From assembly GCA_963920665.1 (NCBI GenBank), contig OY987263.1:38366547-38430546 (forward strand): a DNA stretch of 64,000 nucleotides. Reading direction: 5' to 3'. This stretch comes from Straminergon stramineum (lineage: Eukaryota > Streptophyta > Bryopsida > Hypnales > Calliergonaceae). The translations under genes were made by a program, and so were the position numbers. The notes beneath the pieces are model-generated. The model made no database searches. It had not been told where the DNA came from and was given only the letters and a program-made list of their open reading frames with translations. Of this stretch, positions 27,390 to 38,477 are shown piece after piece; position 1 is the first letter of the stretch, and the number at the start of each line of letters is the position of its first letter.

Positions 27390-28330
27390 TCTGCCTAATA
27401 TAAAGCAAGGATATCGCAGATACATGATACTTTTGCGTAACTCAAAAGTATCATCAGCATCTGAGATCGACGTTGGCAGACTCTGTAAGAAATCAACTTC
27501 CACTTAAAACAAGCCTGCACTTGCTCTGTCCTGAGTGTAATATGTTATAATTAAGCTAGCGAGTCAACGAGCCTAAACAGTACTTCGCTATGCAGGACTC
27601 TGAAACTGGTCTTTTATTTCTGTATAAATTTCAGTTTCTGGATCCGATTGCCGACCTTCTGGAGTAGATAGGCTGGGACCGTGATTAGAAGCCTGAAGGC
27701 GAAATTAGACAATCTGATTTATTATTATGCACAAATCAAATTTACCCTTTTCTCTGAATTCTTCACTTGGGAGAGCACGAACATTGCACTCCCAGTTCAT
27801 ACTATATACACTCACCGTTCGACATTTCTGTTGTACAGGATTCTACTTTTCAACAAATTTAACTTAGAATGTTCGATGTCCATGAACAAGCTAGATCTCT
27901 AGTTCTGTTGAAGAAGTAAAGGCACAGGCCTCGGTTCCAGAGAGGAAGGATTCCAGGCTAATTCGGCTTAACAAAAGCAAGGACGTCGCAGTTGGCTACA
28001 CGATTAGGGAGTACTATCTCAAGCACATCGGTCATCCACATCAGAGATCGACCTTCACTTGGCATACTCTGTAAGAAATCAATTTCCAGTTAGAACAAGC
28101 TTGCACTGCATGCTACTGTAGCTCTGTCATGAGTCCATGGGCTTGCTATCATAGATGAAGCTAGCGAGTAAAATTTATTACCTATGTCACTCCTAATAGA
28201 TTGTAATTATCCACTTCTCCAAATAGTTACAATCACTTGGGAAAGTACTTCCTTTATGTACATGCACTCACAATTCGACGTTTGTGATGTAGAGGATTCT
28301 AGTTTGAACAAACTCATGAATCGATGGTGG
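27390..28330 (+). repeat. Tandem partial duplications of the AP2 5' exon region
   Basis: Blocks at 27.39-27.56 and 27.96-28.16 kb match each other ('aagcaagga..tcgcag', 'actctgtaagaaatcaa.ttcca', 'aagctagcgagt'). Blocks ending at the acceptor-like sites before 27839, 28295 and 28405 also match ('cactcac..ttcgac.tt', then a gt.cag-like end, then 'gatyctа'-type text and 'caa.tt.aa'). The third of these is the real first coding exon. This shows repeated local duplication of the 5' end of the gene. Confidence 0.75.
27839..27975 (+). pseudogene. Decayed duplicate of AP2 coding exon 1
   Basis: The sequence after the acceptor-like ACAG at 27838 aligns with the start of real exon 1: same spacing to an ATG (27869), a peptide starting MFD as in the real MFDLN, then 'cttgttgaa/ctgttgaag', 'agaagtaa', and 'tccaggctaattcggc' shared nearly exactly with 28516-28528. 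Its frame stops at a TAA after 16 codons, while the real exon stays open. It could be an unused alternative first exon or simply a relic. Confidence 0.75.
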
Positions 28331-28429
28331 TTTATCCACTTCTCCGATTCGATCACTTTCTTTATACATACACTCACAATTCGACATTAATTTGTGATGT
28401 GCAGGATCCTAATTTTCAACGAAACTAGA

Positions 28430-31400
28430 ATGTTTGACCTTAACAAGACCCCGACTCTTGTTGAAGGAGAAGTAAATCCACAAGACTCGGGGACAGAGAA
28501 GAAGCCGCAGATCCAGGCTAATTCGGCAATGTCGGCAGCACCAAAAACTTCACCCAGTTCTCACAGGAACTACACGTTTGATTCATCAGAGTTGGCACCA
28601 ATCCTCATCATGGTGCACGACCTTCCCAATGACCACCCGAGCATTCCAAATCTTATGTTCAACTCTAACCATGCCAGCCTTCCACCACATACATCTGCTT
28701 TCTCCGAAGCTCCAGCAACTGTACAGAGAGGCAGTAGTGATGCTGTGCCGCCCAAGCATTTGGCAATGATAACAACTGCGGCTGGCGATGGTGCTCCAGC
28801 AGGCCGTCATGTCATAGTATGGCCCGTGAAGCATAGCCAAGTGGTGGAGGTGTGGTCGAGAAAAGGTGCAGACGGAGGATTGTGCGGAAATCAGAATCAA
28901 GCTTTGCAGAGTCAGACCACCACGGACCTTGATTGCCACGCCGTTTCTGACGGGGAGAGTGACAGTTGCAAGCCGAGAAATTCTGGGGACAACTCCAATT
29001 CTAAGGTACCTGAGTTGAAGCTTAACCTATACTGCATGCATGTGAATGGAGTAATCATGTTAACCATATTGGCTACTAACCAGATATAAAATATTATATG
29101 CATTGCCTGAATTATAATCTCCTAATTATCGATGTCGTGAAATTGGCGCACTTTCAGTAGTTGCCCTGCTGAACCTCCATTGTCAATTTCGTTGATTCGG
29201 CGTGTTTCTAGGCACCCAATAATGGTGACGTTTTATTTGACTGTATACAAGCTCCAGATAATAACTAAGACTGGTTTAGATTTATGTTTCAGGCCGTTCT
29301 CAGGTCTGTCTAATCCAACTGGCATGGTCTTAGTTTCATTAGGAGATTTAGCATTACAATTTCGGCTGCTTGAAAACACGCCATAATAACGAATGTGACC
29401 ATGTATTCTGCCAGCAAGTAACAGCACTGTTGCCATGGGTTGCAATAGACCCTGAGTTGAAGGTCCGTCAGGGTCCTCAAACCACTACAACATACACCAT
29501 TGCAAAACAAATAATTATCTGTTGCAATCGCTACAGGCTTCCTGTTGTACTCTATATGACATAGTGGAAAAACATGAAACAATTGTCGTGCCATAATGTA
29601 TGTGACAGGCCGTCCTGGTGGACTTAGACACTCTTCCAGATGAGAGCCAAGCGGAACTGCAGTTTCCATGGAGCCCAGTACATCAAGGGGAAGCTCCACT
29701 CCACACCACATTATTCCGAGGGTCCTCCGAAAACCTCCAAGTCTCCGCCACCAAGCTGACTCCCAAGGAGCTCCAGGAAGAGTACCGTTTTCGGGAAGAG
29801 GCATTCCATGCAGCCTTCAAGTGGGAAACTGAAAGGTGCTCTCCCACAGCACGTTGCAGGAATTGCTTGGCTTTCTGCCAGGCGCGCTTGCCCAAGTTGC
29901 CCTTGAACAGTTCGCAGGAGGGCTGTGGTCCCAGTGGAGGGTTGCAAGTGAGTGAGGAGTGTCCGCCTGTGCTGAGTAATGTTGTAGACGACGAGGCTCG
30001 GCAGGCGAGGAGCATGGCCAGGCACGGGCCTAAGAGTAAGAGCTCCGAATATCGAGGTGTGACTTTCTACAAGAGGACCGGAAGGTGGGAGGCGCATATC
30101 TGGTACCGAGGCTTTCGCTAGCTTCATGAACTTTGCAATTGCATGGCTTCATGTACATTGACTGTTTGATCATTTGAGTACTGCTTCAATCCGTGATATA
30201 TGTTAATCATGTTACTAAGGTTACTTTTGTTGTCTATGGACCGAGCGGAACGAGGCTTTGGATTGACAGAGCCACCGAGGCTACATGAGGAAGTTCGAAT
30301 AGGACCGTCCTTGAAAAGCCGACCAGCTGAATGTGCTACCTTAGAATTACAGTGCGAGATTCTTGTAGTTCTGCTTGTTTGTTTGATGATCTGTGTTGGG
30401 GTTTCTCAATTCTCTCACTTAGATTAGCTATCATCATCTTTGCTTTAAGCATCTTGAATGCCTTTCAAATTCGCTTTACAGTCAAATAGTTGCGTTCGTC
30501 CACCAAACGTGGCCACGCTTTGTGCTCAAAGTCAGTTTGTGAAACTAGCTGGTGAAAGTATAGTAACATTGGGCGGCGGATCTTCAAGCATGGGGCGATT
30601 AGTTGAGTTGAAGTTTGGTCCACTCAAAGATTATTATAATATTTCCTGATTTAAGCTTCTCGATATCTTGATAATGTTGTGCCACCAGTTTTGAGTTTTG
30701 ACTAATCCTTTTGTTCAACGCTAAATGTGGCAGGCACGAGGGTGCCCAAGTGTACCTTGGTGAGTACTGATTCTATATCGCAGTTCTGCTTCATTTTAGA
30801 AATCTTTTTATTTCTATTCCCTCAGATTCAATGCACTGTGGTCCGGTCGGCAAGAACTGAATCACCTTGTATGCACATTTTCATTTTGAGTGCAGGGGCT
30901 TCTGGAACGAAAGAAGAAGCTGCCAGGTTTGCCAATACCTTGACCGGCCTCTGTGTTTCCTGGATTGAAGTAGTTGGATACATGTGCTTGAATACTTCAG
31001 TTTCCCAACATGCAAATCAGCCACTGCGGTCCATTTCTTGCATATCATGATGAAGAGATTACACATGCTGTACACTTATCAATACTCGAAATAATCCTGA
31101 TTCAATAGTCAGAATGGCTATGCATGCACTGGAAGATAAACCCCTAACTTGTATGTGACCTCAAATCATGGTCTGCCCGGTTCGAGAATTCATGCTTGGA
31201 AGCCTTAATTGCCAGTAACTCTTTGGACGGTGTGTTCCAACAGGGCGTATGATCAAGCTGCCCTTATGCTGTATGGGCCGGATGTGGACATCAACTTCAA
31301 ACCAGAAAGCTATCAACTGGAAATCGCTTATGTAAGATATCCTTGCTGACTTTCACTAGAATTAATTTCTGACCGAAATGATATTGATAGTTACCCATAA

Positions 31401-34400
31401 CCTGCGGTTATTTAATCCTCGATACGAAATCTGTCTAAGCTCTCAAAAAGTATACAGATTACAAGGCACCAAAATGTTGACACAGTCGAGTGCACGAAGA
31501 CTAAAAACAAGGACTGGTATAAGTCTCAGGCTCCAGATGGTCCTCTGGAAAAGGATCTGCATAATTCTCGAAATTGTACCACAGAGGACCCTCCCTAGTT
31601 TTACAAGCTCCAATGCCAGTGGAATTTCACAACACTCACACTCTCGATTGCACCAAAATAACGAAATTGAAGTTAATGAGAGAATTGGACAGCACTCAGA
31701 ACAAACTCGCCTCTAGTAACGAACTTCATATCGATCACATGAAACGTTTGTCAGTATTATTCGACTATGGATCAATCAAGGACCTGACGTCGGGAATTTT
31801 TTGTAGGGCATCAATCAAGAGGCTGATCTGTTGCTAATTAATATTTTTGACTCGTGATACTTTCCAGTTGTATAAGCTCAGCAAAGAACAACTTGTGATT
31901 TATCTACGCCGAGACAGTCGTGGCTTTGGAGCACAGGTCCCGTATCCTGGAGTCAAGCATGTCAAGAACTCTTATCAAGCCATGTACGGGTATGTTTTCT
32001 CCGAACTCAAGGTGGAGATTCTATGGAAATCACTAGGTTTCAAACTTCGATTGGATTAAGTAATGCCAATGTCATTATGTGGGCGTATATTCACATTGGC
32101 ACTTTCAAGTCACAATCTACTTGCCACCGCAATCGAGACCAGTCATATCTAGCTTAAATTATAGCTTTGTGCTGCTGACTATCACAGTTCTGCGGTACTG
32201 GTGGCTTACTGGTTTTTGATGTTTGTGAATTACTGCTCCTCCTGAAGGCCAAAGCTCTCGGGGACCTTCGCCAATGAAGAGGATGCAGCCAGGTACTCAA
32301 TCATGTTCAACCCCTTCACTTGTTCATTCTTCAGAGTTTTTTGTAATCTCATGGTCTAGTTCTTCATTAGGATTGTGATGCATCGTTCCTCAGTAGAGAT
32401 GTTGGATTGAATAAGATCCAACCCTGCATGAATTATTAAGGTCAAGTCCGGAAACGCGAAACTGGAGGGCTCCTTGTTATCGCATGGAAATTGACCCTCC
32501 TTACTCCAATATATCAGCAATAAGACGATTCATTGCGATATCTGGAATTATAGGAAACCTGGCTTCCATCAGTACGCGTGTGGTCTGCAATGGATTCAAA
32601 TGGAAGAAATTGGAAAAGTAATTAATTAGAGTACATAAGAGAGCCTGCTTTCATAGTCTCCTTGTATGGAATGAACCACAGAGCCGTATATAAAGAAGCA
32701 GTGCGGGATTCTTTCGGAGCACTGGCCAATTTGATCCTCGACACACACCATGTTCGGAACATGCCCTCCTACGCATCCCAACGATTTGCTGCGTTATATC
32801 CGGGTAAGTCGGAACTTGGATTTTTTTTTCCCCTCGCAGTATTATAACAAGGTCTCTTACATACTGATGCTGCACTTCTAAATGATCATCATTACGTAGC
32901 AATATTCTTTGTAGTTTGAGTTCACGTTATTAATCTTCCGTCGAAATGATGGAATGATCGGAATTCCAGTAACATCAGCTCCCAGGTATCGGAATGTCTG
33001 AACCTGATCACAGTTTGGGTTCACTTGAATTGACAAGGAGTAGTAGAAGGCAAATTTAAATGGTATCATATATACACATCACAAGACCTCGTTACTTGAT
33101 CATGAGCGAGAGATTTCAGAATTTATTCCAATGTAAAAGACCAGCTAGGATCGAAATGGCGCTCAGATTTCTTAAGGCCGGCAACATTAATCAGCGTGAA
33201 TTGTGCAATGATCAGAAGCAGTAGAGGGCACGCGACTCAGAAATCAAGCTAATGCAATTACAGCCAAGAGACCAAGTGTGCCACGGGGACCGTCGTCTTC
33301 CGTAAGAAACAAGAAGCGCTTTACCCGTGAAGCAACAAAGCCCAATCAGGATTCCACTTCTCCTCCAGCTGCTGCAGGCGCATTTGCAGCTCCTCTTTAT
33401 CTAGGAGCGGTGGAGCCATTCTCAGGAAATAAGGTACAATTCAAAAATCAACTTCCAATCCGCAAAGGCATTCAATGCTGGAATGGTCATGTTAGTTTAA
33501 ATTGCAAATTGCAGATTGCCAAAAAGGAGATTGAATCAGAACTCAGAAAACGAGTGCTTTAAGTGTTAATATGGACATTCAAGAGTCCAATAAAATCTAG
33601 GACGTGACAGGTAGAGATGTGAGGTTTATACGGGCTGGAGCAGTTTTGAGGGGTCCAACTTCAACGACTCCAGTTCAAATTTGCACGGCTCAAAACTGGT
33701 CCAGTCAGCGTTCGGGAAATTTGAACTCCCGTACTTTGGTGATATATTACCCTTCGCTCTCCATATTCAGCTGACTTTTTCACATAGCTTCTTGCCTCGC
33801 ATTTGGTTATTTGATCTTTTCATTCTGTAGTTTCAAATCTTTTTTTTTTTTTTTTCATTTCATCCGTTATAACAGATTCACAGTGATTCTCCCGAGAACC
33901 AGTCAGTTCCGGTTCTTCAGAACATGATCTGCTTTGAACTTCGCACTCCAATCTCATGAAATTCGGCCATTTTCTACTTCCTGGGGACAGAATTTCAGGG
34001 TTCACGAAAGAAACTGCCATTGCTTGCGATAACGGCTGATTTTAGCAAAACGTGCGCAGATCAATGAAAACATCGAAGTATCTCCCGGTGCACTCATCCC
34101 CACTCGCAGCTGGGGTGCAACCTGGACAGGCCCCAGAACAGGCCCCAAGCACGCCGCTTGCATCGACCTCGTGGCAGCACAACATCTCCAATCACATCCA
34201 CACCAGCCCAGCAACGGCACCAACACTCCTGCACCGCAGCAGTCCGCACAGCTGATAAACTGGCTTCCCAAGACTGTTCGTGCGCGTGCAGCAACAACCG
34301 CTTCGTCGTCGTGCAACGCAGCAACCGTTCCGTCCATTCCACGCGCGACCGGAGAAGCATCTTCCGCCTCGGGCGTCATCAAGTTCAAGTTGTTCAACGT

Positions 34401-34614
34401 GGAAATCAGTGCGGCAGGAGAGTCTGGACATGGCTGCGACTGGACAGAAGCTCACGGTGAATCGGAACCAGAGTTCTGCAACCAATCGATCTTGCCTCCG
34501 GGGAAGAGGTGCAAGAGCACGGGAGCAGCGGCACCTGCAATCCTGAATCGTAAAAAAATGTGCAGGAAATGCTTGCGAGCACAGGAGAGAGCGTTTCAGG
34601 CAGCTGAAGTGTAG
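28430..34614 (+). CDS. APETALA2-like (euAP2/TOE-type) transcription factor, ten exons
   Basis: Nuclear DNA-binding protein of the double-AP2 class; in other plants these repress flowering or phase-change genes and pattern organs. Inferred exons: 28430-29005, 29609-30102, 30734-30759, 30896-30926, 31244-31331, 31868-31989, 32248-32292, 32682-32803, 33264-33433, 34060-34614. All introns are GT-AG and every phase joins, giving 742 residues. The start MFDLNKTP gives a DLNxxP-type (EAR) repression motif. The first AP2 repeat is about residues 340-394 ([29 protein letters not shown]). The linker [12 protein letters not shown] is typical. The second repeat, about 431-480, keeps YPGV and EEDAAR but lacks the usual GRWEARMGQF core. 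KLFNVEI at about 668-674 resembles the R/KLFGV repression motif. The last exon is joined by phase and composition only; an alternative stop lies at 33562 if the intron after 33433 is retained. Confidence 0.9.
30734..30926 (+). other. Pair of AP2 microexons (26 nt and 31 nt)
   Basis: Exon 3 (30734-30759) is 26 bases and encodes HEGAQVYL; exon 4 (30896-30926) is 31 bases and encodes [10 protein letters not shown]. They correspond to the GKQVYL and GGFDTAHAAA parts of the first AP2 repeat, which I recall being encoded by microexons of these same sizes in euAP2 genes. Each has a clear CAG acceptor and a GT donor (GTGAGT, GTTTGC). They are too short to appear in any simple reading-frame scan. Confidence 0.85.
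33335..33355 (+). promoter_or_regulatory. Possible degenerate miR172-type site in AP2 exon 9
   Basis: The 10-base run ATCAGGATTC (33345-33354) is identical to the 3' part of the conserved miR172 target in euAP2 genes (CTGCAGCATCATCAGGATTC). The remaining bases match poorly, 13 of 21 in total, and the reading frame differs from the usual AASSGF frame. The position, just 3' of the second AP2 repeat, is the expected one. It may be a relic or chance. Confidence 0.25.
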
Positions 34615-35800
34615 AACTCTCTAAATCTGTTCATTTCAGCTGGTGTGCATTGATATTAATAAGTTAACTAGTCATAGTCAAATTACAATTAGAGGTTGTT
34701 GTTCTGGACATCAAGGGAAATGAGACAAACCTTTAATTTTGATAAAAAAAAACATTATAACTTATGTTTTAACGACTTTTTATAAATTTCTGAGACTTCA
34801 GAAGCATTGGATAGTAGTGTCACATTGGTGTATTTTTGAATTGTGTTGGAAGGTTTGGAAACTGTTCAGTCACGGGGAAACTAAGGACATGTTCATTGGA
34901 TGTTGTGTTTGGGGACGTACATGGAGGAACATAACTTTTGTGAGCAATTTATGGGCCAAAATTCAACGTGGTTAACAGGTTAGAGACAAGATTATAGGAA
35001 TATGAGGGTTTGGAGGGCAGCTTTTTATCAAATTCATTGGAGATTGGATTGGCAACTCATCAAATCTTATTTCAATATTTGAGTAAAATGTGTAACTCAA
35101 ATGGATTAATTTAGTTAATTGTTTCCTATGTAGGCATCTTCATCTTACGTGATTGCCTCCTAAGAGATATGTAAAAATTGAAAAAAAAACCCATTAATGA
35201 AGTGTATAATGTGTTTTGGGGAGAAAACAATGAGAAGAAAATAAAATATAAATGATTTGTAGAATATTAAAATTATTATGGTAAATATTTTTAAAAATAA
35301 GGCCTAAATTTTTTGGTCAAAAAGTCCAGAACAAAATAAGAAAAACTGAAAAAGAAATCAAGAAAAGAAACTTATTGATGTTTAAATTGTTAAAGTCTAA
35401 GGAAAAGATTAAAAAAAGTAAGACAATGAGTGAATTTAGTGTCAAAAGTCAAGACTTGCATATAGTGTCTAATGTGGTATTGGTGAATTTTAGAATCATC
35501 TACAAAAAAAAAACATATCCACTTACTAATAAGGAATTGTAGTAGTTTGTAGGCATGTTGCGCAAATGGGACATTTTTCAATGCTAATTTAAACCCTAAA
35601 GGCCAGACTAGCATGTTGAATTTGGTAACATAGCAATTTTGGGTAAATATGTGTGATTGGAGATTTCTATGTTTTGGGCCCAAACCTTAATTGAAGGTGT
35701 AGAGGAAGAATCTCTTTCATGTGCACTTGAATTTAGGACATTTGGAATTATGAGTCAAAAGTTATGGCCTAATATGTTACTTTTTTTTGTAAATGGGTAG
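34615..35800. other. Gene-free region downstream of AP2
   Basis: After the AP2 stop the sequence becomes AT-rich at once. It probably includes the 3' UTR, but I could not pick a poly(A) signal with confidence. No reading frame here exceeds about 97 codons and none is recognisable. Confidence 0.45.
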
Positions 35801-36545
35801 TTTGCTAGTTTTGGTAGATAGAAGAAAATCGTTTTTCAAAACAAAAAAATTGAAATTGGTTTCTAAATTTCTATATACTTGGAAAGCTTTGAATCATTCC
35901 ATTTTGATCAATGTATCAAAAGTTATGAGGAGCATTTGTTTCTGGATAATTATGAATTTTGTACTCTAAAATAAACTTTGAAATCCTTAATTCTACTCAA
36001 TTTTTAATATTTTTTGAAAAAAGTAATCTTATAAAATGTAGATTGTTTATTAAAACATAGAAACCATTAGAATTGGAATTTTTCAATTTCTTAGTTAACT
36101 AAATTCTTAACAATGTTGTATTTTGAATCAATCTCTACTTTTTTCCTACTTACTATTTTTTCCTAAATGTTGTGTAATTCCAAAATGATCTAAAATTTTT
36201 CAAGCATATAACAAACTAGCCTTGAAGAATGAATCTATAGAAGCACTACCATTTGGGACATTTTTTCATACAAATATGAACTTATAAAGTGAAGTTGCCT
36301 AATTTTTTGCAAGGCAAAAAAAGGATTTCTGTGAATTCCAAAATTCATTTCTTGCAATCCATGTGGTACAAATTTCCACAAAAAATTCCACTTGTTCTCA
36401 AAGCAACATACTACAAGATCCTACAGTTACATGTGACTATTTCAAAATATAATTTTTTCAAAATTTGGTACTTGTTCTAGAAATGGCAATTTCAAAGCAT
36501 TTTTGGTGAAAACATAGTCAAGGAACTTTAGGGGTTAACCCCTAA
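35800..36545 (-). repeat. Dispersed repeat family A variant, inverted copy
   Basis: The reverse complement of this segment matches 23.44-24.32 kb in the same order: the block with 'aggggttaa' and 'gactatgttttcacc', 'aggatcttgtagtatg', then 'ttgaaaaattcc', 'aacaatctaca', 'aaaattgag' and 'aaagctttcca'. Together the two copies bracket the AP2 gene in inverted orientation, about 11.5 kb apart. Confidence 0.65.
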
Positions 36546-36559
36546 GTGCTCAAGCATTA

Positions 36560-36960
36560 GATGGGATTTGGAAAAATAAGGGGTTGTTTAAGGCTTGTTC
36601 CCTAAGATGTTCTCATAGTAATGAGGGCATAGCTAATTGCTATCAGCCATCATAAATACTAAAAAAAAATAATTTTTTTGGTCTTGAAATTGAAATAAAA
36701 GTTGAAAAAAATTCAAAAAATTCAAAAAAAATTTGACATGGCTGATGCCCGACTACATCAACAATATTGCAATAGTGAAGTTCAACAAGTTTTCCATCGT
36801 TGGGAAGTGCCACGAACTTGTAGTCTTCTATAAGTTCCAAATCTCATCTAATGTGAGCTTTTTCGGTCACTACCCAACTTCATGTAGCATTTTTGGGCGG
36901 AAAAAGTTTTTTTCAATTTTATTTATGAAAGATTAGCTTGTTTTTTCAATATTTCTATTC
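36560..36960 (+). mobile_element. Small transposon-like unit (family B), second copy
   Basis: This aligns with the front of the unit at 5.8-6.1 kb: 'aggcttgttccctaagatgttc', 'agtaatgagggcatag', an A-rich run, 'ttttggtcttgaaa', 'gacatggctgatgcccgactacatcaa'. Later blocks ('atctcatctaatgtgagc') echo 6.08 and 6.56 kb. Non-coding. Confidence 0.5.
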
Positions 36961-37261
36961 AAAATTAAGATTGCTAGAGTTAAACAAAAATTATAAGAGA
37001 AATAGCACAAAGTGTTTAGGATTTGTCTAGTATTGAAAAACTTACTATTTGGAAAAAGTGTTGGTGTTCTCATTACTAGATCTTATGTATTTTTTCACAA
37101 ATAAATAGAAACTACAATTTCAACCAATAAAAAAATTCAAATGCTAAAGAGAGAAATTGTATTTTTGGTGAATTTTGAAGTTATATCTTCAAAATTCATT
37201 TGAAGAGAATCTAAAAATAGTTTTATAATTTTGAATGTATGGATACTTTCTACTTTTCATG

Positions 37262-38200
37262 CTTCACATTATGTCATGACCCTCATCACAAGGCATGCTC
37301 GTGCCACCTTGGTAAGCAAGGGGGACATTGGAGGTGACTCCCCAAGCCTTGCAAGAGATGGGGTGAGGGGGACTAGGAGTCCCGAGTGATCAGAGCGTTG
37401 TAGCACTCTGATCCGGATGAATTAGGGGGCGTGTCATACATGCTTGAGAAGATTGTGAGAAAACGCGTCCATGGGTTCAAAGAACGTGAGAATCTGAGTT
37501 GGGAGTCAAAAGTTATGGCTCCTCAAAGTTGATAGTGTCCTGGCCACATCTCGAGGCATGGAGATGTGGGAAATAAGGTTTGGGAGGATTCCTTTGAGCC
37601 AAATAGGGCATGACGCATATCATTGGAAAGCTAAGGAGACAAGATTTCTAGTATGATAAGGCTCATGAAGAGATGAGTTGTGAGCTAAAAGTTATGGGCA
37701 TCCAAAGAGGGTGGAGTCGTGGAGAACTACACCTCCCGGGGGACTCGTACCTTTGGAGGGCCATAACTTCCTCAATACTTGTCATATTGGGGAAAATGAA
37801 TAGTCCACGGTGATCTACAAAAAATTCGAATCAAGAAAATGGGCTCGCACTTGAGATTTGGAGCTTTGAGCTAAAAGTTATCCCAATGGAAAGATCAGGA
37901 GTCTTTGGGGGTCCGGTTTGGGGGATACCACTTGGAATTGGGTGGTCTTCTAAATTTGGGAGTATCTTGGGGGTTCTCGGTGACCTCTAGTATGAGGGGG
38001 GGCTGCCGAATCCCGTAGAGAGTACTATGAGGAGGGATGGTCTTCGTCCTCACTCCCAGATGGTGCCATGGTGAGCCTAAGTGGCTCGAGGTGGTGAGGT
38101 TAGTGTTGGAGCCTCACCACGTTCACTATTTCTCACCCTAGGTTTAGCGGCTCATAATGAGCCTGGACCATAAAGGCTTTTGTTTGCATGATTGTGTCCC
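37262..38200 (+). repeat. Possible LTR-retrotransposon remnant (solo LTR-like)
   Basis: The stretch differs in composition from its AT-rich neighbour. It repeats the phrase 'gtcaaaagttatgg', 'gctaaaagttatggg' and 'gctaaaagttatccc' at about 37.50, 37.68 and 37.86 kb, each followed by '..caaag' or 'gaaag', a style common in plant LTRs. It could start at TGTCATGACC (37272). I found no primer-binding site, polymerase or matching second LTR, so the type is uncertain. Confidence 0.35.
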
Positions 38201-38477
38201 CTATCTAACATCCAGTTGGATAGGTTTTCGCTCCAACGGTTGCTCCCATGGTAAGTTTTGAAGAATTACAATTGTAGTGTTTTGACGCGGATGACATGCC
38301 CCATCATGCATGTCCATGCATGAACATCATACATGGGGGCTGCTACATGTCCATGCATAGTGCGGTTTGTTGTCTCAGTTTCCGCGTCGATGATAGTGTT
38401 TCATCCTCAGTTATTGCGCTTGATCAATATTTCAGTGTCCAGTTCTACAACGGGGTTAGGGTTTACAGCAGCTAGGG

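Larger units (their letters stand above)
26150..28404 (+). promoter_or_regulatory. Probable promoter and 5' UTR region of the AP2 gene
   Basis: This is the GC-richer, non-repeat stretch ahead of the AP2 coding start. A C/T-rich block with many CTTCT and TCTCTACT words lies at 26.40-26.46 kb, like plant 5' leaders. A GATC run is at about 26.76 kb. The sequence ending GATGTGCAG at 28404 looks like a splice acceptor just before the coding start, so the leader is probably spliced. The transcription start was not located. Confidence 0.4.

Noticed and set aside
28570..30127. Reverse-strand frames opposite AP2 exons 1 and 2
   Set aside because: They are shadows of the forward exons. The forward frame has the AP2 domain and the correct splice phases.
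34002..34485. Several reverse-strand frames of about 90-130 codons opposite the last AP2 exon
   Set aside because: They are GC-rich shadows of the forward frame, which joins the AP2 exons in phase.
37399..37424. GATCAGAG...CTCTGATC hairpin as a possible terminator
   Set aside because: It is a short inverted pair inside repeat sequence of a eukaryote, with no gene to terminate.
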